Source: Pseudomonas sp. S37
Lineage (GTDB): Bacteria; Pseudomonadota; Gammaproteobacteria; Pseudomonadales; Pseudomonadaceae
DNA: 64,000 nt
Assembly: GCF_016658545.1 (NCBI RefSeq)
Contig: NZ_JACVZC010000018.1
Coordinates: 1-64,000, forward strand
Direction of reading: 5' to 3'
Shown here: positions 16,584-27,369 of the stretch, piece after piece
Position numbering within the stretch: the stretch's first letter is position 1
Layout: the number at the start of each line of letters is the position of its first letter
Made by a program: the position numbers and the translations under genes
Notes under the pieces: model-generated
What the model was told of the DNA's origin: nothing
Seen by the model: the letters and a program-made list of their open reading frames with translations, nothing else
Database searches by the model: none

Positions 16584-17423
16584 ATGAGCAAGCCTGCCTA
16601 CGTGCCACCCAAGGTCTGGCGCAACGACGCAGCCTCCGGCGGCCAGTTCGCCAACATCAACCGCCCGGTTGCCGGCCCGACCCACAACAAGGACCTGCCG
16701 CAGGGCAAGCACCCGCTGCAACTGTATTCGCTGGCCACGCCCAACGGCGTCAAGGTGACCATTGCCCTTGAAGAGTTGCTTGCCTTGGGCCATGTCGGTG
16801 CCGAATACGATGCCTGGCTGATTCGTATCGGCGAAGGCGACCAGTTTTCCAGTGGCTTCGTCCAGGTCAACCCCAATTCGAAGATCCCCGCCCTGCTTGA
16901 CCGCAGCGTCGAGCCGCCGGTGCGGGTGTTCGAGTCCGGCTCGATCCTGTTGTACCTCGCGGAAAAGTTCGGCGCTTTGCTACCCCAGTCGCCGTCGGCG
17001 CGCACCGAAAGCCTGAACTGGCTGTTCTGGCAGATGGGTGCGGCGCCTTACCTGGGTGGCGGCTTTGGCCACTTCTATGTGTACGCGCCGGAAAAGATCG
17101 AGTACGCCATCAACCGCTTCACCATGGAAGCCAAGCGTCAGCTGGATGTGCTTGAACGCCGCCTGGCCGAAAGCCGTTACCTGGGTGGCGAGGAATACAG
17201 CATCGCCGATATCGCCGTGTGGCCGTGGTATGGCCAGCTGGTGCGCGGCAACCTGTATGGCGCAGCGCAGTTCCTGGCGGTGGACGAGTACCCGCATGTG
17301 CAGCGCTGGGCCGAGGAAATTGCCCTGCGCCCGGCGGTGCAGCGGGGTACCAGGGTGAACCGTACCTGGGGGGATGAGACCAGCCAGGTGCCGGAGCGGC
17401 ATGCGGCGGCGGATCTGGACTGA
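16584..17423 (+). CDS. yghU: Glutathione S-transferase, YghU/Nu-class
   Basis: A 279-residue cytosolic protein. The thioredoxin-like N-domain has 'LQLYSLATPNGVKVTIALEE', followed by 'VNPNSKIPALLDR' and 'FESGSILLYLAEKFG' (glutathione-binding ESGSI). The C-domain carries 'YSIADIAVWPWYGQL'. Sequence and length match E. coli YghU, a glutathione/disulfide-bond reductase. The start at 16584 lies 9 bases after AAGGAG. Transcribed alone, convergent with tssM. Confidence 0.9.
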   Translation: MSKPAYVPPKVWRNDAASGGQFANINRPVAGPTHNKDLPQGKHPLQLYSLATPNGVKVTIALEELLALGHVGAEYDAWLIRIGEGDQFSSGFVQVNPNSKIPALLDRSVEPPVRVFESGSILLYLAEKFGALLPQSPSARTESLNWLFWQMGAAPYLGGGFGHFYVYAPEKIEYAINRFTMEAKRQLDVLERRLAESRYLGGEEYSIADIAVWPWYGQLVRGNLYGAAQFLAVDEYPHVQRWAEEIALRPAVQRGTRVNRTWGDETSQVPERHAAADLD

Positions 17424-17482
17424 TAGTAAAAACTCGCTCTATGGGTAACCAAGCTGGTGAGGTTGCCCGTTTGCAGCCGGTT

Positions 17483-20400
17483 TCAAGGCTGTGAGTTGCT
17501 GTTCACAAGCAAGCTTACCCGCTGCGCTTTCGAAGGGGCGTCAGCAAACAGGCTACGCGGCAAGCTGAAACCCTTGAATGGCTGCTGGGTTATCGGGTTG
17601 AAGGCCTTTTCCGACGTTAGCCGGTAGCGCATCGTGCCATCTCCGGCCCTGAAGCTCAGATCCACCCCGGTTGCGGTACGTCCATTTAGACCTCCGCGGC
17701 TGAGCAAGCGGAACATGGACCAGGGGCCATGGTACTGAAGGTGGTTGCTGTTGCTATTGAGCCTCAGCAATGTAAGCGTACTACTGGGATGCTGCGGGCT
17801 GGGCCAATTGATCACAACCCGTTGCCTGGGCCCATGGGTATAGCTTATCTGCTGCCCGCTCAATTCCAGCAAGCTGGTGCGCTGGTTAGTACTCAGGCCC
17901 AAAGGTTCGATGTTGAACTGCACATTGAGCTTGCCGCTATTGTCAAAAAACGATTCACGAATGCGCCCGGCTATTTCCAGCTGCTCGAGCACGCACGGCT
18001 GCACGAGCCCACCTCGACCTTCGGCGTAGAGTACCTTGGGATTATCTCTGATGAGCGCGTTCAGATACTTATCCTGAAACTGCTGCAGCCTTCCTTGTGG
18101 ACCAAAAAAAGCCTCGAAGTCATCCAGCGCCGAGTCGGGCGCTCGAACAGTGAAAGGATAACGCCCGGACAGACGCAGTTCGAAGAATCGGTAGACATCG
18201 GCATACCAGCGTTTCTCCAGTTCGTACAACGCTTCAATCGTCAATACCTGGGCCGTCTGTTCCGCCAGCTGTGCCACCTGCAGACGCACCGGCTCAGGTA
18301 AGTTGCTTGCAACGCGCTGCAAGTGGGCGATGGGGTCCTGATCCTTTGTCGACAACCGATCAAATATTGCTCTCAACGCTTCGCGGCCTGGGTCCGGGCT
18401 AGCCTGTATGGTCTTTGCGTAATAATGGACAGCTCTTATTGCATCAAGCGTTTCCACATAAGCGCTCGCACCTTCGCCTTTGGCTTTCAGCATCTGGTCA
18501 ATATCGGCAAAAGCTTTCCCTATCGCGTCGGTTTGAGACTGCTTTTGCTCGTGTTGAAGCGTGTCAATAGCGCTTCCTACCAACGTGTCGCCAGTGCCCG
18601 GAACCTCTGACTGTTGAAGGCTTGTGTTTTCCTGCACAGTCTCCAGCAGCTGGCGTAACGGTTCTGCTGGGCCAATAAATTGCTCCAGCACTGCAACGCC
18701 GTGGTTCAAGTCATGGAAGTCGACCACTTTCAGTTGCAGTAACGCGCCGCGCCAGTTGGCGATGTATTCGCTGGTATAAAGGTGTTGCAACTGTTTGAAC
18801 AATGCGCCACGTTCAGCCTCGGCGTATTCCGGTTGCTGACCATCGCCCAGTGCCCACTGGTCGATCATGGCCGACTCGCTGAGTGCCTCGCTGCGTGGTT
18901 TGAAATAGGCGTTCAGCCCCTCTGCGGTAAAAAGCGGGTCCAGGTGCGCGGGCTGGACAGGTTGATAGATGAGATCAAAGCCTGGCCCGATCCGATGGCG
19001 CAAATCCACCGCGCCTTGCAGGCCCTGCCGCGATTCATGCTTGAGATTCGCATACAACCGCTGATGCAAAGGCGTTTGGCGCAGCACCTGCTGGACCTTG
19101 GCGATTCTGGGGCTGAACTGCCGCAACTCAGCGTCAGCGTATGCCAAGGCATACTGCAGATGAGCCATCAGATCGCGCTGCACCTGCCCTTCCCCAGGAA
19201 ATGCGCGCTGCCACTCACGCGCCATCCAGGCCTCCACCCACGAAGCACGCCGATGCTGGCGGCTCTCAACCATTCGATACACCCTTAGCGCTGCCATCTG
19301 CTGCTCGCTGCCTTCTGGCGCCGCCTCCATCGCATCCAGCAGCCCACTGGCCAGCGCCGGGAGGAATCGACGAGACAGCAAGCCAAGGTACGTTTCATCT
19401 ACCAGCGGGCCGATAGTACGCCCTTGATAAAGCCCCGCATCCGCTAGGGCTGGCCACGCCGCACGATAGTCACCGAAAAGCCCGACGGCAGCGCGAAGCT
19501 GATTGAGCGGCACCAGCAGATTGCGAGCTGTCGGGTCTAAGTGCTCGTCCACTTCAGACAACCGGAACGCCTGGCTCTTCAGCAGGACCTCGGCAGCCAT
19601 GGCCCTGTTGCTGTCGAAGTAGCGGTAGAGGTTTATACCAACGACCGCAACGACAAGCACAGCAACGGCAGATCCCCTCCAGAACGCCCGGCGCTTGTGA
19701 CTGGCGAAACGTGCACTGTCCCCCATCAGTCCAGCTTCCGGGTATAGGGCACGCTGGAAAACTTGCCGGGTAAAATAGTCGTTGTTTGAATGCAACTTTT
19801 TTGCAGGTCCCGACGCAAGCTGGGCCACGCCATGGGCCAGGGCTGCTTCCCGCATGAAGACATTACCGATCGCCCCCCGCTGCATGGCTGAAGTCAGGTA
19901 CATACCGCGCACCAGCAGGTTCGAACAGTCGCTATTGCTTTCAAGAGCTTTGCGCAGAAATACCATCAACAGGGTGCGTAAACCTGCCAACTGTGCCTGG
20001 AATGACACTAGCGCTCTGCACTGCGTTTCACTTGATGAAGCGCCCAAGGCATCGACGACATGTTCCTGCACGGCCTTGAGCAATTGATCCAACAGCACAA
20101 GCATCTGGCTCGGCCAGTCTTCCTGACCGGCTTGGGCGTCCAACTTTACGTTACCACCGAACAACTGCGTACGTTCAGCTGTGGACAAACGGCTGAAGAG
20201 TAATTCAAAGCCCTCCAGTAAATCGAGCTTGGTTAGGACAATGTACAGCGGCATGCATGAGCCGAGCGCATTTTGCACTTCGGCCATTCGGTTTCGCATT
20301 ACGTTGGCAAGCGCCGTACGCTCTTCGGGGGTGGCCTGTAACAGTTCAGCGATATCGACTACCAACAACAGGCCACTAATAGCACAGGTGCCCTGCCTGC

Positions 20401-21085
20401 GCACCAGCCAGTCAACCAAGTGTGACCACAACCTGGCCTGCGTTCCAACCGGCGGCATGATCGAGTGCGCTTGAGCGTCCGCCTTGCAACCCTCCTGGGT
20501 GAGCAAGCCGCCAGGGGGATCAATGATGACGGCATCGTCACTGATCCACCAACTTACGCCTTTCTCTGAGGGCGTGCCTCTCAAACCTTGCGTCTGAGCC
20601 TTGTCGATATGCGTCAGGGAAAAGCGCTGCCCCGAGTGCTCGACCAGGCTGCTCTTGCCTGCTCCCTCGGCCCCCAGTACCAGATAGAAAGGTAGCCGAT
20701 ACGATTGCCGACGCCCCTTTGCATGCTTAAGGAAATACGCAAGCTGCCTGTTCATTTCAAGCTCTTGCGCCTGGATAGGCCCCAGGCCGGGATCCGCTTT
20801 GGCAGCGGCTATCTGCTGGCGTTCAACCACCAACCGCTGCACACGTGAACGTACCACTATCAGCCAGCAAAGGAGGGGTAACAGCACAAGCCACAGGCTG
20901 GCGATGCTTTGCAACTGGACGCTACCCAGAGGGCGATACCCTCGCCAACTCCACGCGGGGCCTAGCCACCAGATTGCGACCAGCAGCAAGGTAATGGCTA
21001 CGCCAGCCGTGAGCGCCGTGAAGGTGCAACTTCGCAAGGCTTGCGCCAAGCCACGCGGGCTGAGGTATCTGGGGTAACTATCCAT
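17483..21085 (-). CDS. tssM: Type VI secretion membrane-complex protein TssM (IcmF)
   Basis: A 1200-residue inner-membrane protein that, with TssL and TssJ, forms the T6SS trans-envelope channel. Two membrane helices (about 22-45 and 60-80) are followed by a cytoplasmic GTPase-like domain with Walker A GAEGAGKSS (138-146). A third helix 'AVAVLVVAVVGINLYRY' lies near 475, and the large periplasmic IcmF region ends with a beta-rich domain. It runs divergently from vgrG across a 376-bp promoter region. No tssJ, K, A-G, H or hcp lies beside it, unusual for tssM. Confidence 0.93.
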   Translation of the reverse strand: MDSYPRYLSPRGLAQALRSCTFTALTAGVAITLLLVAIWWLGPAWSWRGYRPLGSVQLQSIASLWLVLLPLLCWLIVVRSRVQRLVVERQQIAAAKADPGLGPIQAQELEMNRQLAYFLKHAKGRRQSYRLPFYLVLGAEGAGKSSLVEHSGQRFSLTHIDKAQTQGLRGTPSEKGVSWWISDDAVIIDPPGGLLTQEGCKADAQAHSIMPPVGTQARLWSHLVDWLVRRQGTCAISGLLLVVDIAELLQATPEERTALANVMRNRMAEVQNALGSCMPLYIVLTKLDLLEGFELLFSRLSTAERTQLFGGNVKLDAQAGQEDWPSQMLVLLDQLLKAVQEHVVDALGASSSETQCRALVSFQAQLAGLRTLLMVFLRKALESNSDCSNLLVRGMYLTSAMQRGAIGNVFMREAALAHGVAQLASGPAKKLHSNNDYFTRQVFQRALYPEAGLMGDSARFASHKRRAFWRGSAVAVLVVAVVGINLYRYFDSNRAMAAEVLLKSQAFRLSEVDEHLDPTARNLLVPLNQLRAAVGLFGDYRAAWPALADAGLYQGRTIGPLVDETYLGLLSRRFLPALASGLLDAMEAAPEGSEQQMAALRVYRMVESRQHRRASWVEAWMAREWQRAFPGEGQVQRDLMAHLQYALAYADAELRQFSPRIAKVQQVLRQTPLHQRLYANLKHESRQGLQGAVDLRHRIGPGFDLIYQPVQPAHLDPLFTAEGLNAYFKPRSEALSESAMIDQWALGDGQQPEYAEAERGALFKQLQHLYTSEYIANWRGALLQLKVVDFHDLNHGVAVLEQFIGPAEPLRQLLETVQENTSLQQSEVPGTGDTLVGSAIDTLQHEQKQSQTDAIGKAFADIDQMLKAKGEGASAYVETLDAIRAVHYYAKTIQASPDPGREALRAIFDRLSTKDQDPIAHLQRVASNLPEPVRLQVAQLAEQTAQVLTIEALYELEKRWYADVYRFFELRLSGRYPFTVRAPDSALDDFEAFFGPQGRLQQFQDKYLNALIRDNPKVLYAEGRGGLVQPCVLEQLEIAGRIRESFFDNSGKLNVQFNIEPLGLSTNQRTSLLELSGQQISYTHGPRQRVVINWPSPQHPSSTLTLLRLNSNSNHLQYHGPWSMFRLLSRGGLNGRTATGVDLSFRAGDGTMRYRLTSEKAFNPITQQPFKGFSLPRSLFADAPSKAQRVSLLVNSNSQP

Positions 21086-21461
21086 TTGAAAATCCTGTTA
21101 ACGCCATAACTTGCCATGGCGCAAAGTATTCATGCTCCTGGGGACAAACAAGTCTGACACCGGTTGAATCGACCACTGAGATCACGCACTCCGAGCGAAG
21201 ACTAGAGCAGACTGAAAATCTGCACAACTAAATACCATCTTACACTTTCAGACTCGACCGCAGCGCCATGAGCGGCGCATCGTCAAAAGCAACTACAACC
21301 CAATCACCACTTCACAAGAAGAAAGTAACCAAACTTGTAGGAAGCCTCCTACAAACAAAGCTTCAACTTACACAAGCAGAGAAACATCCTACAAAACAAT
21401 TGCACAAAATAAACTTCCATCCCGCAGTGCATAGGGTTGCACACCATCACCCGGAGAAACT
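21086..21461. other. Divergent tssM/vgrG promoter region, 376 bp
   Basis: No gene seen. The right half (from about 21200) is markedly A-rich. It contains a perfect 8-bp hairpin TTGTAGGA-agcc-TCCTACAA at 21335-21354, and 'cctaca' recurs at about 21389. The vgrG ribosome-binding site CCGGAG is at its right end. Promoters for both tssM and vgrG must be here, but no certain -24/-12 or -35/-10 pair stands out. Confidence 0.6.
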
Positions 21462-23624
21462 ATGCCAAGTCAAACTGATCTGCGTTTTAGCTTTCAGCCG
21501 CTTGCAGGCGAAGACGTATTCGAAGTGGTGTCGTTCGAGTTCGACGAAGCGATCAGCTCGCCGTTCCAGCTGAAACTGGAGCTGATCAGTTTCGAGGGCG
21601 ATGTCGACTTCGGCCAGTTGCTCGACAAACCGGTGCTGTTCACCCTCTGGCGTGGTGAGCGGCCGCTGCGGTACGTGCACGGCCTGGTCAGCACCTTCAG
21701 CCAGGGCGAGACCGGCCGTTATCGCACCCGTTACCACGCCCTGGTCGAGCCGGTGCTGGCCCGTGCCAACCTGCGTTCCAACTGGCGCATTTTCCAGCAC
21801 AAGACCGTGCCACAGATTCTCGAACTGATGCTGCAGCGCCAAGGCATCAACCGTTTCGAGATCAAGAGCCTTGGCGAGCACCAGGTGCGCGAGTTCTGCG
21901 TGCAAGCCGGCGAAACTGACCTCGACTTCATTGCCCGCCTGGCCGCCGAAGAGGGTTTTGTCTATCGCTTCGAACACACGCCGGAACAGCACCTGCTGGT
22001 CATGACCGACCGGCTGCTGGCCTTCGGGCAGATCAGCCGCGGCGCGATCACGGCCAATGACGAAGATGAAGGGTTTTACGATGACGACGATATCGGCCCC
22101 GACCAGGTGCTGTACCGCGCCAACAGCGGCGGTGCTCAGGCCAGGCCGTGCCTGCGCCGCCTGCGTTACAGCGAACAGGTTCGCACCGCCAGCCAGGTGC
22201 AACGGGACTACACCTTCACCCATCCGCAGTACCGCCAGGAGCATCGCGCAACTGACAGCAACATCGCTCACCAGTCCCCGCACTACGAGCGCTTCGACTA
22301 CCCCGGACGCTACAAGCGTGATGCGGTCGGCGTACCGTTCACCGCCACCCGCCTCACAGCCCTGCGCCACGATGCGCGCATGGCCGAGGTGGAAGGCGAC
22401 GATGAACGCCTGCAACCGGGGCTGAGCTTCACGCTGGTCGAACACCCGCGTGAAGACCTCAACGTGCACTGGCGCACGATCAGCGTGCACCACGAAGGCA
22501 TCCAGTTCACCAGCCTGCAAGAAGAGGCCGTCAACGCCGATCAGGGCACACGCTACACGCAGGAAGCCGTGCTGGTGCCAGGCAGAGGCGAATGGCGCCC
22601 GGCACCGTTGGCCAAACCGCGTATCGATGGCCCGCATATGGCCACCGTGGTCGGCCCGCCTGGCGAGGAGATCTATTGCGACGAGTGGGGCCGGGTCAAG
22701 GTCAGTTTTCCTTGGGACCGGGAGAGCAAGAGCAACGAGTTCAGTTCGTGCTGGGTTCGTGTGTCGCAAGGCTGGGCGGGTGGCAGTTGGGGCTCGATGG
22801 CGATTCCGCGGATCGGCCAGGACGTGATCATCCACTACGTCAATGCCGACCCGGACCAACCGATGATCACCGGGCGCACCTACTGCGGCGATCAGCTTCC
22901 ACCGTACGACCTGCCGGAACACAAGACGCGCATGACCATCAAGAGCCAGACCCACAAGGGCGATGGTTTCAACGAGCTGCGCTTTGAAGATGAACTGGGC
23001 AGGCAGGAAGTCTTCATCCATGCAGAAAAAGACCAGAACAACGTGGTCAAGCACGATGAAGCTACCCGGATCGGCAACAACCGCAGTGAGCAGGTTGGCC
23101 ATGACGAAACCCTCACCATCGGTAACGACCGCACGGAAACTGTCGGCAACGACGAACGCATCAGCATCGGCCAAGACGCATTTTTCGATGCAGGGCGCAA
23201 CCAGATGACCACCATCGGAAAAGACCAGATCCTGGAAGTAGGCAACCATCGCATCGAAAAGACCGCGGCGAACCATACCCTTGAAGTTGGCGGGCACCAG
23301 GAACAGAAAATACAGGGCCACATGCATCTGGCTGCCGGGCAGGAGATTCAACAGCACGCCAGGCGTTTCGCGCTGCGCGTGCAGGACGAGATTGTGTTGG
23401 AAGGCGCAGGTGGCACGTTCCTGATCAACGAAAGCGGCATAACACTGAAAGGCGTCGCGCTACACATCCAGGCGCCACTGGATATGGTGCCTAGCGGTGG
23501 TGGCAACAGCCACCTGGCGACCGGTTCCCCTGCACAAGGCACTGGCCTCGACCACGTCTGCGGCATGCGCCGAGATGGGCGCTGTACGCGTTCGCCCTGC
23601 CCTTGCAACAAGGCCAGCGCATGA
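21462..23624 (+). CDS. vgrG: Type VI secretion spike protein VgrG (TssI)
   Basis: A 720-residue needle-tip protein. The gp27-like N-terminus (residues 1 to about 330) has 'FSFQPLAGEDVFEVVSFEFD'. The gp5-like OB fold has 'YCDEWGRVKVSFPWD' and 'SCWVRVSQGWAGGSWGSMAI'. A repetitive segment of 'IGNNRSEQVGHDETLTIGND' type forms the beta-helix needle. A DUF2345-like tail ends in a short Cys-rich peptide ('CTRSPCPCNK'). No enzymatic extension is present, so it carries separate cargo, here the gene pair that follows. The stop overlaps the DUF4123 start (ATGA). Confidence 0.95.
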   Translation: MPSQTDLRFSFQPLAGEDVFEVVSFEFDEAISSPFQLKLELISFEGDVDFGQLLDKPVLFTLWRGERPLRYVHGLVSTFSQGETGRYRTRYHALVEPVLARANLRSNWRIFQHKTVPQILELMLQRQGINRFEIKSLGEHQVREFCVQAGETDLDFIARLAAEEGFVYRFEHTPEQHLLVMTDRLLAFGQISRGAITANDEDEGFYDDDDIGPDQVLYRANSGGAQARPCLRRLRYSEQVRTASQVQRDYTFTHPQYRQEHRATDSNIAHQSPHYERFDYPGRYKRDAVGVPFTATRLTALRHDARMAEVEGDDERLQPGLSFTLVEHPREDLNVHWRTISVHHEGIQFTSLQEEAVNADQGTRYTQEAVLVPGRGEWRPAPLAKPRIDGPHMATVVGPPGEEIYCDEWGRVKVSFPWDRESKSNEFSSCWVRVSQGWAGGSWGSMAIPRIGQDVIIHYVNADPDQPMITGRTYCGDQLPPYDLPEHKTRMTIKSQTHKGDGFNELRFEDELGRQEVFIHAEKDQNNVVKHDEATRIGNNRSEQVGHDETLTIGNDRTETVGNDERISIGQDAFFDAGRNQMTTIGKDQILEVGNHRIEKTAANHTLEVGGHQEQKIQGHMHLAAGQEIQQHARRFALRVQDEIVLEGAGGTFLINESGITLKGVALHIQAPLDMVPSGGGNSHLATGSPAQGTGLDHVCGMRRDGRCTRSPCPCNKASA

Positions 23625-24550
23625 TGGATGAAGCCTACGTCACAGCAGGATGGCCCCGCCAATGCGTCAGCGTCGTGCCTAAACCGAGCTGGCCGCTGCA
23701 GGCACCGGGGCATGCCTGGCTGCTACTCAACGGGGAGTGCATACCATCGCTGGCGGATGCCATTCGCCCGTTGTCAGCACCAGGGGAGCACCTTTGGCTA
23801 CGGCGCGGCACCGCTGATGAATATGAATTGCCCGGCTATCGGGCAGGCCCTCTTCTAGCGCGTGCGAACCCTGGGCTTGTAGCGCAATTTCTCGACACCT
23901 GGGGGCCACAGCAGGCGGGCCTGATCCTGTTTGGCCCGCGTGACCTGCCCGCGCTTGCGGGGCAACTCCAACGCGTCAGGCGCTTGACCGCCGCAGACGG
24001 CAACTCACTTGCCTTCCATTGGCAAAGCCTGCGCAAGCTCGAAGAGTTGGGCGAAGCGCTTGCACTGCCGCAATTGCGCCATCTGTTCAGCCCTGTGCAG
24101 CGAATGATCTGGCATAGCGGGCTCGCGCGCGATTGCTGGCTACAGTTGGCGATCGACGATAGCCCAGATTTCGCTCCAGCCGCCCCCTCCTCGCTGGCCC
24201 TCACCAGCGCAGATGAAGCGGCCCTCGGCAGTGCTGCCCACGCCTGGTTCATGCGTCGTGCACGTCATGAGATGGGTCAGCACCTGCAGGCCATGGGCCG
24301 GCAGACCGAGCCTTCGGTATTCCACCACCAACTCGCCGACTACGACAGGGAAGCCGGCTATTGCGGGTTCCAGCACGAAGATGACCGCTGCTACTACTTG
24401 CAGCTGCGCCTGTTCTTCCCCGAAGAGCCGTTCGTAAAGGACCCCGCCATCTACAACCTGTTGCTCGATACCGAAATCCAGGGACGCCAACGGCTAATGG
24501 AGATCAATGACCGCCTCCTCGAAATCTCCAGCCCCATATTGTCGAGATAA
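23621..24550 (+). CDS. DUF4123 T6SS adaptor/chaperone
   Basis: A 309-residue protein of the DUF4123 (Tap/TEC) family, cytoplasmic chaperones that load a specific effector onto the VgrG tip. Features are 'HAWLLLNGECIPSL' at the N-terminus, 'GLILFGPRDLPALAGQLQRV' and a middle 'FHWQSLRKLEELGEAL'. It overlaps vgrG by 4 bp and ends 5 bp before the effector start, the classic vgrG-adaptor-effector order. The adaptor partner is therefore predicted to be the VasX-like protein downstream. Confidence 0.88.
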   Translation: MMDEAYVTAGWPRQCVSVVPKPSWPLQAPGHAWLLLNGECIPSLADAIRPLSAPGEHLWLRRGTADEYELPGYRAGPLLARANPGLVAQFLDTWGPQQAGLILFGPRDLPALAGQLQRVRRLTAADGNSLAFHWQSLRKLEELGEALALPQLRHLFSPVQRMIWHSGLARDCWLQLAIDDSPDFAPAAPSSLALTSADEAALGSAAHAWFMRRARHEMGQHLQAMGRQTEPSVFHHQLADYDREAGYCGFQHEDDRCYYLQLRLFFPEEPFVKDPAIYNLLLDTEIQGRQRLMEINDRLLEISSPILSR

Positions 24551-24555
24551 GCCAG

Positions 24556-27367
24556 ATGACCAGCACCTATAAACGCGCGATTCAACCCGACCACCCGTGT
24601 GCCCCCAAAGTCGGCCAGGCCATTGCCCCGCCACCGTGCGAACGCGGCATTCCCTTGTATCCGGTACGTTACGGCATCGCCGACCAGCCTGGACCGCGAA
24701 ATCTTCCAGACGCTTGAGGTCGACAGCTACCCGCCCCTGCAAACCGCAAAGGCGTATGGCCTGAGGCTGCTGCGCCCCGGCTGCTATGTGTATCTGTTCT
24801 ACTTCCAGCACGGGCGAATGAAGACTCGCCACTACCAGGTTACTGAAGACATCCGCTTTGCCCACCTGTGGTGGACCAACGACGATTACAACAGCGACAC
24901 CCCCGGCAGCCACGCCAGGCCGGATGTGGTGCGCGCTGCTCACACTGTACTGGCGCCCGAAACCCATATTGCCGACACGGTCTACCTGATGGTCAGCGAA
25001 GCACTGCTCAGCCATGCCGTACTGTGGCGGATCGAACAAGACCAGGGCGCCCTGCGCAGCAAGCTCGCGATCAAGGTAAAACCGGCGGAGCTGCCCATGC
25101 AGCCGCATGTATTCGATGCCGCCTTTGTCGGTAATGCCGTTGCCGAACTGAAAAACACCGGCACCACCGGCATCTTCCCCGCGTTTGCCGGCGCATCTCG
25201 GCGGCCGGACTTTGCCGCACGCTACGGCCAGGCGTTGAACAACCTGGTGCGCAATCTGGGCCCACAACCCGGCGTCAGCCCCTTGGCCGTGGCATTGCAT
25301 GACCCTGTCGGCGTAGTCAGCGAACTGCATCACCTGGTCACCCTCAGCGTCGAGAAAAAAGCCCGCTACGCCGGGCAGCATGCTCATCGCCTACAAAGCG
25401 CCAACTTCATTGCAGGCTATTTCAAGGCCGCGGAGGAAGCCGCGGGGCAAAGCGCCGAGACGGCCAGTACCCTTGCCCGCCAGCGCAAGCTGCTGGACTA
25501 CGACGGCGCGATGCGCTTCCCCGACCTGTATGCCAAGGAGCTGGCCAAACTGGATTACGCCATCGGGCAGCAGGTGAAGGACATTGTCGCCTGGGTGCAA
25601 CACGTTGGGACCGAGCACCTGTTGAGCCTGGCCCTCAGCAGCTTCGACCTGAAGGTGAAGGCTGTTGCGGATGCCTATGAAGAAGTGGTGTTCGACTGCA
25701 TCGGTGGGCTGGTGCACTCACACGAGGGGCAGCAGTTGCTGCAACAGGTGGTCATGATGCCGCCCGAACACAGCCCGTTCTGGCTTGCCATGAGCAATGG
25801 CAGCCAGGTCTTGGCCAGCCGCATCAAGGACAAGACGGGTGACATCGCCAAAGGCGTGCTTTCAGTGCTGGACAATTACCTTGAAGAGTACGCCGCCACG
25901 CCTGCCACCAATGCCTTGCTCGGGCTGCTGCAGGCCCTGCCAGCTTCACATCCGGCGGATGTGCTGGTGCGGCGGTTACGGCATGTGGTGGAGATTCGTT
26001 TTAATGCGACGATTGTGATGCATGAGGTCAGTCTTGCGGAATTGATGCGGCAGGCGCGGGAGTTTCAGTTCCAGCAGGCGCCTGGTAGTGAATACCTGAA
26101 AACTTGGAAATTGCCGGAGCCCAGAATTGGCCAAGTGGACTTTTCGATTCGCGTGAACATCTATGAATGGGTGAAAGTTGGGGAGACAACCTACGGAAAA
26201 ATATACAACTCCAATTCGCCCTCTCATGCGTCGCAACCACTTCAAAACGGAAGAAATATTTTTTCCGGTATGCAATCCGTACTTAGCTCTAGCATAGGAC
26301 CAACGCTAGCAGGCCTCGGAGCATACTTGGCCATTATAAATTTCACCAGCTCAACAAGAAAAATACGGAATAGCGGCAATAAATTATTGAGCTATGCCGA
26401 TCTGGCAGGTGCAACCACTACACTAATCGGAGCAACTATCGAAATCTCAGCTCTTGCAGCAGCCTTAGGCCATCAAGCTAAAGGAAATTCAGCTTCAGCG
26501 ATAGGCCTGAGGGTAATATCAACGAGAGTGGGAGTTGCTGTGATAAGCGCGGGAGGGGCTGGCATTGTGTCTGTGACCGATGCGTTGAGGAGCGTCTTCG
26601 CTTTACGAGACCAAAACCCCGAACAAGCAGCCCTCTATTTGGGGGCGGCCCTTGCGGGAGGAGTCATTTCTCTAGCTACGTGGGGAGGAGGTACAGCGGC
26701 GGCAGCGAGTATGGCAACAGGCGCCAAGGTTGTCGTGCTGGGACTGACACCACTGGGATGGTCGGTAATTGCACTCATTGCCCTCGGTATAGGAATTGCC
26801 TTCATGGCAGGCGTAGACATCGCAAAGCACGGACCAGTTGACATTTGGCTAAAGCATAGTGCCTGGGGAAATCACCACAGACGTTATAATAACCAGCAGG
26901 AACTCGACGCAATACATAGCTTGTATCATCGTCCTCGACTCGCTGTTGACTGGCAGCAAACATCCGGCTTCCGCGTAGGTACTCTAAGGATCATGTACCA
27001 ACTACCTGTAGCCAGAGCCGATTTCCAGAGCATATTCGATACCCGTCTTTCTTTTAAAAAGAAGTTGACGACTCTCAAGCCTATCAATGGACCTGTCGCA
27101 CACACGTTACAGACCAGGTCTTTTGACTTTGAAAGTGAATGCCTCGTAACACCCCTGTATCATGCAGGTAAACCCAGCGGTTGGAGCATTCAAATGCATC
27201 AATCAGCGAAAGTTCTATTTGAGTATCTCTTTATTCCCAACCTTGAAAATCCTGAAATTTATTTCCACCATCATGGAGCACCGGAGCCATTAGAATTTAG
27301 AGCTGCCAGCCTCATGTCAGACCCGATTGACCCAGCCAAGCTTGAGCCTGTTAAAGCACCCGAGTGA
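24556..27367 (+). CDS. VasX-like pore-forming T6SS effector, frame interrupted near the N-terminus
   Basis: Likely a membrane-damaging effector. Reading from ATG 24556 gives 'CERGIPLYPVRYGIAD', the VasX-type N-terminal signature, but stops at TGA 24715. Dropping one C of the pair at 24684-24685 joins it to the +1 frame ('SLDREIFQTLEVDSYPPLQ'), which is open to 27367; the joined product is about 936 residues. Residues to about 500 form the conserved delivery region. The rest is AT-richer and has 'GPTLAGLGAYLAIINF', 'LYLGAALAGGVISLATW' and 'LGWSVIALIALGIGIAFMAG' as membrane segments, as in colicin-type pore formers. It could be a true mutation, programmed slippage or a sequencing error; an internal start (GTG 24599 or later) would skip part of the N-domain. 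Confidence 0.82.
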
Positions 27368-27369
27368 CT

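Noticed and set aside
18323..18610. 95-codon plus-strand frame inside tssM
   Set aside because: It is antisense to tssM and would need a start without a ribosome-binding site; no conserved pattern.
21335..21354. Small hairpin in the tssM-vgrG region considered as a terminator
   Set aside because: It has no T run, and both genes point away from it, so it cannot end a known transcript; kept only as a note in the region entry.
21447..23357. 636-codon minus-strand frame opposite vgrG
   Set aside because: Antisense of vgrG, which has all VgrG motifs; the reverse frame shows no known motif.
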